A DNA stretch of 64,000 nucleotides from CAZVFX01 sp964626565. Its GTDB lineage: Bacteria; Myxococcota_A; UBA9042; CAIXZC01. The notes beneath the pieces are model-generated. The model was given only the letters and a program-made list of their open reading frames with translations, was not told the DNA's origin and ran no database searches. Within the stretch, counting starts at the first letter, position 1. Each line of letters starts with the position of its first letter. A program made the translations under genes and the position numbers. Below, in pieces: positions 53,525-61,700 of the stretch. The stretch is from contig CAZVFX010000011.1 of assembly GCA_964626565.1 (NCBI GenBank), forward strand, positions 24,285 through 88,284. The letters are read 5' to 3'.

Positions 53525-54475
53525 CTATTCTGAGAAACGTTTGACGCGCACGTGGCAATAAGGCTGCTTTCCCGTCTTCCGGTAGTAGTCCTGGTGATAG
53601 TCTTCGGCCGGCCAGAAAGTTTCGGCAGGCTCCAGAGTGGTCGCGACGCGAAGGCCCTGCTTTTCCAGCAACCCAACCAACTCCCGAATGGTATTCCGCT
53701 CCTCCTCGGTAGCATAGAACACCGCGGAGCGATACTGCTCTCCGACATCCGGCCCCTGCCGATTCACCTGGGTCGGGTCGTGGATTTCAAAAAAGAGCCT
53801 GGCCAGTTCCCGATATGTGATTTTGGATGGGTCGTAGGCCACACGCACCACTTCAACGTGGCCGGTGTCCTTCGAGCAGACTTCCTCGTAGGTAGGCTTC
53901 GCAGTACGCCCCCCCATGTAGCCGGACACCGCTTCCGACACGCCGTCCACTTGTTCGAAATGGTGCTCAACACCCCAGAAACACCCTCCTGCAAAATAGG
54001 CGGCAGCCTCACCGACCGGCAACGGAGCGAATTCCAGGGAAACTGAATTCACGCAGTGCCGCGTATCGTTAGCGTTCAGCCCCTCCCCGCGAAAGACGTG
54101 GCCCAGGTGCGCACCACACGCCGCGCAAGTGATCTCAGTGCGAGCGCCGTCCGCGTCCACAGTCTCCTTGACTGCGTCAGGTAGCGCCGAGTCGAAACTG
54201 GGCCATCCTGAGCCGGAGTCGAACTTGCTTCCCGATTCGAACAGAGAAGCGCCGCAACGCCTGCAACTGTAGGTGCCGTCATCGTGATGATTGAGGAACT
54301 TGCCCGAAAAGGGCCTCTCGGTGCCCTTGTGAATGATCACCCTCTCCTCTTCCGGCGTCAGTTTCTTTTCCATCATTCGTTCCCTTGGAGCTTCCTCCGG
54401 TGACGCCAGAGAATAAGCCCCGGCACATAATATCGCGAACAAGCCGCTGATCAACAGCAGAGTCTGCTCAGTCAT
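53525..54475 (-). CDS. msrBA: exported bifunctional methionine sulfoxide reductase, MsrB-MsrA order
   Basis: Repairs R- and S-methionine sulfoxide. 316 residues from the ATG at 54475 (GAGG 7 nt upstream), with an N-terminal hydrophobic signal or anchor, so it acts outside the cytoplasm. MsrB domain first: zinc Cys71, 74, 117 and 120 (CRRCG, CAACG) and catalytic Cys141 in RHCVNSV. MsrA domain: GGCFWG with catalytic Cys165, then GYMGG and EDYHQDYY. The C-terminus has a possible resolving Cys (QPYCHV). Suits protection of the many exported proteins encoded around it. Confidence 0.95.
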   Translation of the reverse strand: MTEQTLLLISGLFAILCAGAYSLASPEEAPRERMMEKKLTPEEERVIIHKGTERPFSGKFLNHHDDGTYSCRRCGASLFESGSKFDSGSGWPSFDSALPDAVKETVDADGARTEITCAACGAHLGHVFRGEGLNANDTRHCVNSVSLEFAPLPVGEAAAYFAGGCFWGVEHHFEQVDGVSEAVSGYMGGRTAKPTYEEVCSKDTGHVEVVRVAYDPSKITYRELARLFFEIHDPTQVNRQGPDVGEQYRSAVFYATEEERNTIRELVGLLEKQGLRVATTLEPAETFWPAEDYHQDYYRKTGKQPYCHVRVKRFSE

Positions 54476-54562
54476 GATACGCCTCGGCGGTGTTGCAAGC
54501 CGCTTCACCTTTGACGCAGCCCGCGATCAGATTCTAAGCACTGGGTTGTGCGCTGGACAGGG

Positions 54563-55840
54563 CTACTCTTCGTCCGATCCGACCGGCCCATCGAGCCGCG
54601 GAGACCGATTCCGCAACACTTCGTATGCAACGCGGTTGCCGTATTGGGCGTTGCGGGACAGAGACGAATAGGAGAGGAAGGGGATGTCTGCCGCATGCTT
54701 CAGGCTATCGGGAACTCGAAGGCGGTGATACTGATTCGCGGACAGGTCGTGCAACAGCGCGGCCAGCGCAGCGTCCCCGGCGCCGCTGGTGCTGGTCAGC
54801 CACTCGGGGCCGCCTCGATAAGGATGAGTGTGACTGAAGATCCGGCGGGGGGTGCGGCAGTCATCCTTGCGCACCAGCCTGCTGAACTCCCATTCGTTGT
54901 AGTTGGGGATCGACTTTGACCGGATCTCCTTCCTGGTCCTGCGCTTCACGCTGTCATCAGTGTAGCCGCAGATTGTCAGCCCGAGCGCGCCCTCGGTCAC
55001 CAAGCCCACATCCACCCAATCCAACAACTTGCGGCAGGCCAGCAGAGTGTCGGCCTCACCGGTGAGCGCCTCCGCTTCCGCGGCGTTCATGGCCGCAATG
55101 GAAACGTGGTCCGCAAGCATCTCAATGACCTCTTTCCGCATGCGACGGACTAGACCTGCCGTGCCTAGTCCCAGCACCACCGGCACACCGGCCTCGGCCG
55201 CGGCGGCCATCATCTTTCGGGCCGCACTTGCGATAGGGCGAGAGGGGTCGGCAAGACAATACAAGGTGGTCACCGCCATGGCCGCGTTGCGCACGTCCTC
55301 CACCGGCACGTCGGCTCCGGAATAGTGGCCCGAGACGCCCGGAGCCACCCCGAATGACCTCTCTCCATCCGGTGTAAAACAGGTGGCAGCCAATCCGATT
55401 TCGCCGTCCACCGCCACCAACCGGTCAAGAGAAACCGCCTTTGGAGTCTGAGCCACGTAGGAAAAGGCTGGCGAACCGGGCGTGATCTTTCGCTGTATCG
55501 CACCCAACAACTCGGCAGGCTCGCCGGACAGGTGCGTGTAGTTGGCCAGGGTGTTGGCGACGGTGCCGCCGGCAGCGTACCGCCAGGCCAGCCCGCTGTC
55601 CGCCACACGGGCCAGCAACCGCTGCATCGCGTCGGGCTCCAACTGAACCGACTCCCCGGGTACTAGCCCCAACTCCTTAACAAACTCAACGGTGCAGCCG
55701 TAGACCTCCAGGTCCACCAGCACCTCATCCAGCCCCAACACATACCAGCGGGGAGCGTCGTCCTTCACAGGCGTGACCGAAGTCCGCTTCTCCGTCACCG
55801 GAAAGTAATACTTGGCATCTCTGTCCCCCGGAAATCGCAC
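54563..55840 (-). CDS. gsk: inosine-guanosine kinase (PfkB family)
   Basis: Phosphorylates inosine and guanosine for purine salvage. 425 residues, close to E. coli Gsk (434), and similar along the whole length: MRFPGDRDAKYYFPV start, YAAGGTVANTLANY, DHVSIAAMNAAEAEALTGE, LDWVDVGLVTEGALGL, NEWEFSR, GGPEWLTSTSGAGDAALAAL (GAGD near 352) and NRVAYEVL with HSPRL-like ending. AGGAGGA precedes the ATG. It lies 22 nt after the phosphoesterase gene, probably one transcript. The family is best known from gammaproteobacteria. Confidence 0.93.
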   Translation of the reverse strand: MRFPGDRDAKYYFPVTEKRTSVTPVKDDAPRWYVLGLDEVLVDLEVYGCTVEFVKELGLVPGESVQLEPDAMQRLLARVADSGLAWRYAAGGTVANTLANYTHLSGEPAELLGAIQRKITPGSPAFSYVAQTPKAVSLDRLVAVDGEIGLAATCFTPDGERSFGVAPGVSGHYSGADVPVEDVRNAAMAVTTLYCLADPSRPIASAARKMMAAAAEAGVPVVLGLGTAGLVRRMRKEVIEMLADHVSIAAMNAAEAEALTGEADTLLACRKLLDWVDVGLVTEGALGLTICGYTDDSVKRRTRKEIRSKSIPNYNEWEFSRLVRKDDCRTPRRIFSHTHPYRGGPEWLTSTSGAGDAALAALLHDLSANQYHRLRVPDSLKHAADIPFLSYSSLSRNAQYGNRVAYEVLRNRSPRLDGPVGSDEE

Positions 55841-55862
55841 GACCTTCCTCCTGTTGGCTGCC

Positions 55863-57089
55863 CTACCACATCACTTTCCATTCCTCGACCACGTTGCCCT
55901 CGACGTCGATGCATTTGAACTGTACGGCTGTTTCATCGATCTCCAGGGTGACGAACTGATTGACTCTCGCCGTCTTCTGCATGTACTGCTCCTCCTCCTT
56001 GACTACCAGCGCCCGGGGATGATGGAGCTCAGCACCCCCGCCCCCGGAAGTGATGAAGTGAGTGCCGTCCACGGCAAAGTGCTCGTAAAAATGGATGTGG
56101 CCGGCGCCGACTACGTCAACCCGGTGCTTGAGGAGCACTCGCCGCAGATACATCAACTCCACTCCCGGCTTGTACTTGCCGAAAGTGATTGGCGGTTCGT
56201 GCAGCAATACAAACTTGAGCCGGTCCGCGGGCAGCGAGGCGAGGTGTTGCTTAAGCCAGTCCATCCCGCCGTTGTCGAGTTGCTCGCCGAAGTAAGTGTC
56301 GAGCACCACCACATGAACGGGACCGAAATCGAACGTGAAGTGACCGGTTCCGCCCCCCATCTCCGTTCGAAAATACCGGTTCATGAGGAAAGCCCCGAAG
56401 GAGGACTGCTCTCCCTCCGGCAGCACCTCGTGGTTCCCGGGAGAAATGGCGAAAGGCGCGGCGGCCAAAGTCCGTCCCTCGATGCTGAAGAACATCCGCC
56501 ACTCATCGATGCGGTCGTGATGATCCACCAGGTCTCCGGTATGAAGCAGCAGGTGCGGCTTGAACGCGCTGACGAGGCGAGCCAGCCTCGTGTGAACCCT
56601 GTGCCCTGTCCGGGTATCGCCAATAAGCGCAATCTTCAGCCCCCCGGGACACAACCCTCCCGGGACGGGCGGAGCCGAAAAACGGCTGACCAGACCGGTG
56701 ACCCCCTGAATATCGAGCCGATAAGAATATGCGCGGCACGGTTCGAGTGGAGGGAGCTTCGCCTCGCAGATTGGGTGCCGAACGCGGTCGTTGGTTCGGA
56801 CTCCAGTAGCCTCGGCGCCGCCAATGCTGGTCTCCTCCTTCCGCCCCGGAGACAGCACCACCGTCCCGTCACATGTGTCGCCGCTCTCCCACCTGACAAC
56901 CAGCGAATCGGACGCCCAGCCGATCAGATACGGTCCGGCAAGCGGAGTCACGGAGGTCAACGATGATTCTGCCGCCACCGTATGGGAAGCGGGCCGTGTC
57001 GTCGTGCACTGCAAATTCAAACCGCCGGCCAGAAGGAGCAGTACCGTCGAAACGTTCGCCCATTGTCTTGCCTTCTTTCTGTCCATCAT
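55863..57089 (-). CDS. purple-acid-phosphatase-like metallophosphoesterase, lipoprotein
   Basis: 408 residues. Signal peptide ending in lipobox LNLQC. A fibronectin-like N-terminal domain with WESGDTCDGTVVL precedes the calcineurin fold: GDTRTG, HTGDLVDH, SPGNHE, LLHEPP, GAGHIHFYEH, the metal-ligand order of purple acid phosphatases. Expected in the periplasm or on the surface; substrate may be organic phosphate. GGGGGAG precedes the double ATG. First gene ahead of gsk. Confidence 0.87.
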   Translation of the reverse strand: MMDRKKARQWANVSTVLLLLAGGLNLQCTTTRPASHTVAAESSLTSVTPLAGPYLIGWASDSLVVRWESGDTCDGTVVLSPGRKEETSIGGAEATGVRTNDRVRHPICEAKLPPLEPCRAYSYRLDIQGVTGLVSRFSAPPVPGGLCPGGLKIALIGDTRTGHRVHTRLARLVSAFKPHLLLHTGDLVDHHDRIDEWRMFFSIEGRTLAAAPFAISPGNHEVLPEGEQSSFGAFLMNRYFRTEMGGGTGHFTFDFGPVHVVVLDTYFGEQLDNGGMDWLKQHLASLPADRLKFVLLHEPPITFGKYKPGVELMYLRRVLLKHRVDVVGAGHIHFYEHFAVDGTHFITSGGGGAELHHPRALVVKEEEQYMQKTARVNQFVTLEIDETAVQFKCIDVEGNVVEEWKVMW

Positions 57090-57121
57090 CTCCCCCGGTC
57101 AGCGGGTACCGGCCTTAGATA

Positions 57122-57168
57122 TTTATAGCGTGTGCGGCGTGTACATAACAAGAACAGAAGGGTATAAT
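57122..57168. promoter_or_regulatory. divergent promoter region, phosphoesterase (-) and CotH operon (+)
   Basis: Minus strand: TTGTTA (57151-57146), 18-bp spacer, TATAAA (57127-57122), 33 nt before the phosphoesterase start. Plus strand: consensus -10 TATAAT (57163-57168) about 105 nt before the CotH start, without a good -35. The long leader from 57169 to 57272 shows no feature I recognise. Confidence 0.5.
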
Positions 57169-57272
57169 TATGGCCGGTTTGCGCGCGTACGCCTTTGACC
57201 CTGCGTGATTGAGGGCGTAGTATTGGGGCGTCAGGCCCGGTCTGCAGGCGTGATGAGGAGGATACGAACATC

Positions 57273-58781
57273 GTGGTTCAGAAGCCCAACGCCAGGTTCT
57301 CCGGTAGTCTTTGCAAGGCTCCTCCCCGGCCCCTGCACCTGGTGGTTGCAGGCGTCTTGACGCTGGTACTGTCAGGCTGCGGCGGTACCGTCGAGAGCGC
57401 TGCAGACGCCAAAAGCCCCGGCGCACCTGACCTGTCCGCAGGCGGCGACTCCACGCAACAGGACCTGCCAAAGGACAACCCGCAAAAATCCAAGGCTTGC
57501 ACCGGCGCCTTCGTGATAGAGCAACTCGACGGCATGCCAGCCGAACAACCCCCGGGCGGCTTCGACTACGTCTTTGAGCAAGAAACTCTCCGTACCTTCG
57601 AATTGGAAATCGACCCCGACGACTGGGAATGGCTTCAGGCCAACGCACTCGAAGAGCAATACGTCCCGGCCATGGTGGTCTACGATGGTCTGAGGTATGG
57701 ACCGGTAGGGGCAAGATTCAAGGGCGCCTGGTCAACCCTGTACGGCTGTTTCGATGAGGACGGAAACCAGACCTGCACCAAGTTGAGCATGAAACTCCGT
57801 TTCAACAAGTACGACCCGTGCGGTCGCTTCTTTGGCCTGCGACGCCTCGTATTCAACGCCAACGCGCACGACGAATCGCAGCTTCGGGAACGCCTCATGT
57901 ACAACCTGATGCGAAACATCGGCATGACCGCGAGCCGTGCGTCCAGTGCAGTGCTCAAGGTCAACGGTGGTCCGGACGGTGTCTACACCCTGGTTGAGCC
58001 GATCGGTAAAGAATACCTGGTCGAACGCTTCCCGGACCCTGAGGGGAATCTGTACAAACAGGTGTGGCCGGTCTTCGACTATCCGGAGCCGTATCTGGAA
58101 GCGCTTCGGACCAATGAGGAGACCGACGACGTCGAGCGCATGCTCCAGTTCGCACAAACCCTTGAGAACTCAACTCCCACGACCTTTGAGGACGACATTC
58201 AGCCTTTCGTCGATTTGGAAATCATTGCTCGCATGATGGCGTTTGCGCGCGCCATCGGCGACGACGACGGGGTCCTTAGGTACTGGTGCGACAACATGTT
58301 CGACCCCTGCCAGAATCACAACTACTACTGGTACGACGAACCCGGCGGCAAGATCCACCTGCTGCCCTGGGACCAGGACATCACGTTCCTGGGCTATCGT
58401 GAGAAAGATGAGTTGTCCATCGCCTGGTGGGAGCAGCCTTTGCAGTGTACGCCCATTCCGCTTTACGTTTTCGAGGGTATCGACGACCCCAGCCCCAGCG
58501 ATTACGATCTTGTTCTGCCGCCCCAGTGCGACACCCTGCTGCATGAGGCGGTAATGAACAGGCAGGACGACTACCTCGACGCGTTGTACCAGATACAGAT
58601 TGGCCTTGGCCAAAGCGTCGTGGATTTGGAGAGCTATCGCAGCCAACTCGCCGGACCTTTAGCTGCCGACAAGTTGCTCGCCCCTTCCCTGGACGATTGG
58701 GAAATTGAAGTAGACTGGCTCAAGAAGAAGATGAACCAACAAATCGCCGTGCTTGAGGAGTACCTTAATGAAGAACAGTAG
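57273..58781 (+). CDS. CotH-family protein kinase-like lipoprotein
   Basis: 502 residues from a GTG, with GGAGG about 11 nt upstream. Lipobox LSGC. The CotH fold (from about 105) shows RFKGAWST, KLSMKLRFNKYDP, RLVFNANAHDESQLRERLMY and the metal-binding LLPWDQD (Asp367, Asp369). In Bacillus, CotH is an atypical kinase that phosphorylates spore-coat proteins; Gram-negative exported homologues are mostly uncharacterised. Its 3' end overlaps the giant Cys-rich lipoprotein gene by 14 bp, so the two are coupled. That partner is a candidate substrate, by inference. Confidence 0.88.
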   Translation: MVQKPNARFSGSLCKAPPRPLHLVVAGVLTLVLSGCGGTVESAADAKSPGAPDLSAGGDSTQQDLPKDNPQKSKACTGAFVIEQLDGMPAEQPPGGFDYVFEQETLRTFELEIDPDDWEWLQANALEEQYVPAMVVYDGLRYGPVGARFKGAWSTLYGCFDEDGNQTCTKLSMKLRFNKYDPCGRFFGLRRLVFNANAHDESQLRERLMYNLMRNIGMTASRASSAVLKVNGGPDGVYTLVEPIGKEYLVERFPDPEGNLYKQVWPVFDYPEPYLEALRTNEETDDVERMLQFAQTLENSTPTTFEDDIQPFVDLEIIARMMAFARAIGDDDGVLRYWCDNMFDPCQNHNYYWYDEPGGKIHLLPWDQDITFLGYREKDELSIAWWEQPLQCTPIPLYVFEGIDDPSPSDYDLVLPPQCDTLLHEAVMNRQDDYLDALYQIQIGLGQSVVDLESYRSQLAGPLAADKLLAPSLDDWEIEVDWLKKKMNQQIAVLEEYLNEEQ

Positions 58782-61700
58782 CCTGACGCTAGTCACCCTC
58801 ATCCTCGTCCTGCTGGCCGGGTGCGGCCGCAGCGACAACGACCCGGGGGTCTGTGGAGACGGAGTGCTGAACAGTTGGGAAGTTTGCGACGACGGCAACA
58901 CCGACGCCGGTGACGGCTGTTCACCCACTTGTCTTAGCAAGGAAGAGTGCGGAAACGGCATTCTCGACCCGGGCGAAATATGCGACGACGGAAACAACGA
59001 AGACGGCGACGGTTGCGCCCGATGGTGCGACTCGGATCAAACCTGCGGAAACGGCATCGTCGATTGGACCGAAGGCGAGCTGTGCGACGATGGCAACGAT
59101 GAGGTCGGCGACGGCTGCTCAGGCAACTGCAAGAGCGATGAGAAGTGCATAAACGGATACCAGGACCCCTGGGAAGAGTGCGACGACGGCAACTGGAAGG
59201 ACGGTGACGGCTGCACCTGGGAGTGCAAACTGACGCCGGATGGCTGCGGCAACGGCACCCTCGATGAGGGCGAAATCTGCGACGATGGCAACAACGAAAG
59301 CGGCGACGGCTGCAGCATCAACTGCGACAGCGATGAGAGCTGCGGCAACGGCTTCCTCGATTCCTCCGGCGGCGAAATCTGCGACGATGGCAACACTGAA
59401 GACGGCGACGGCTGCTCCATGTATTGCCACTCGGACGAGACCTGTGGAAATGCGGTCATCGACTGGAACGTCGGGGAATTGTGTGATCCGCCCGACCAGG
59501 CGACCTCTTGTTCTCCCATCTGTCTGGTCACTACTTGCGGCAACGGTGAAGTCGAGCCGGAAGAAGAGTGCGACGACGGAAACTGGGACGACGGGGACGG
59601 ATGCTCGTGGAACTGTAAGGTCCAGCCTCCTTCCTGCGGCAACGGCGTAGTAGACGAGGGGGAACAATGCGACCCGCCCGGCTTCCCCGAACTGTGCCTG
59701 TGGAATTGCCAGTTGACCGACTGCGGCAACGGCATTGTTGACGCTGGGGAGATCTGCGACGACGGCAGGTGGTACGACGGCGACGGCTGCTCCGCAAACT
59801 GCCTTAGCGATGAAACCTGCGGCAACGGCGTCCTGGACTTCAGGGAAGATGAAGTTTGTGACGACGGCAACCTCGAAGGCGGAGACGGCTGCTCCGAATC
59901 CTGTCATTCCGATGAAACCTGTGGCAACGGTATCGTTGACTCCAGCATGGGAGAAAGCTGCGACCCGCCGGGCCTGGACAACAACTGCTCCACCTACTGC
60001 AAGAAGACGTCCTGCGGGGACGGAGTCTTAGACCTTGGAGAAGAGTGCGACGACGCAAATTGGGACGACGGCGACGGCTGCTCATGGAACTGCAACGAGC
60101 AGGCGCTGGACTGCGGAAACGGTGAAATCGACCCCCTCCTGGATGAAGACGGCGAAATCCTCCTTGACGACGACGGAAACGAAATTCTGGAGCATTGCGA
60201 CCCGCCCGACCCCCTCGCACTGTGTGACCACGATTGTGCTGAGATGCTGTGCGGTAACGGGGTCGTAGATGACGGAGAAGAATGCGACGACGGAAACCTG
60301 TTCTCCGGCGACGGCTGCTCCTGGCAGTGCCAGACCGTGCCCATCAACTGCGGCGACGGCAACCTTGACCCCGATGAAGAATGCGATGACGGCAACCAGG
60401 ACGATGGTGACGGATGCTCCTGGAAGTGCGAGGTGCAGCCCATCGGCTGCGGTGACGGCATCCTGGATCCGGCTGCCGGCGAAGTTTGTGACGACGGCAA
60501 CGGCAACAGCGGCGACTGGTGCTCTGCCGACTGCAAAAGTGACGAATCGTGCGGCAACAGCATTGTGGATATCGCACAGGGCGAGGTGTGCGACGACGGC
60601 AACCAGGAAGATGGCGACGGATGCTCAAAGTGGTGCGATTCGGAAGAATGGTGCGGCAACGGCGTTACCGATTGGGAAGTGGGCGAAAGTTGTGACCCGG
60701 AAGGGCTGGAAAACCTGTGCCTGCCCGGCTGTAAAGCCACCGACTGCGGAAACAACGTGGTAGAGGGCAGCGAAGACTGTGACGATGGCAACTGGGACGA
60801 CGGCGACGGCTGCTCCTCCAACTGCCAGGAGCAACCGCTGGGCTGCGGTGACGGAGTTGTGGAAGGAGATGAACAGTGCGACCCGCCCGCATTCGACACC
60901 CTCTGTCATTGGGACTGCACCTTGACCCTCTGCGGCAACGGGGTTGTGGACGAAGAGGAAGAGTGCGATGACGGCAACTGGACAGGAGGCGACGGTTGCT
61001 CTGTCGGCTGCGAAATCGTACCCATCGGGTGTGGTGACGATAACCTCGACCCCGACGAGGAGTGCGACGACGGCAACCAGGACAACGGCGACGGCTGCGA
61101 CTGGAAGTGCATGTGGGAACCGCCCCCCGGCTGCGGAGACGGCATCCTGCAGCCAGAGCTGGGCGAGGTTTGCGACGACGCAAACACGATCTCCGGCGAT
61201 TGGTGCTCTGCCAACTGCCAGAGCGACGAATCCTGCGGCAACTCGATTGTGGACACCGCCCAGGGCGAGTTGTGTGACGACGGCAACCAGATTGCCGGCG
61301 ACGGCTGCTCCAAGTGGTGTGATTCCACCGAGTGGTGCGGTAACGGCATCGTCGACTGGGACGTAGGAGAGGAATGCGACGTCGAGGATGACAAAACCAA
61401 GGAAGGTTGTCACCCCAACTGCACCCTCCCGGGCTGTGGCAACACCTTCCTGGATCCAGGGGAGGAGTGCGACGACGGTAACGAGGTCGATGGCGACGGA
61501 TGTTCGTGGAACTGCAAGCTCCAGGCCGCCGAATGCGGCAACGGCGTCATCGATGACGGCGAACAATGCGACCCCCCCGACCTGGACACATTGTGCCTGT
61601 GGGATTGCACCATCACCCTGTGCGGAAACGGGGTAATCGATGAAGGTGAAGAATGCGACGACGATAACACCCTGTCCGGTGACGGTTGCTCGTGGCAGTG

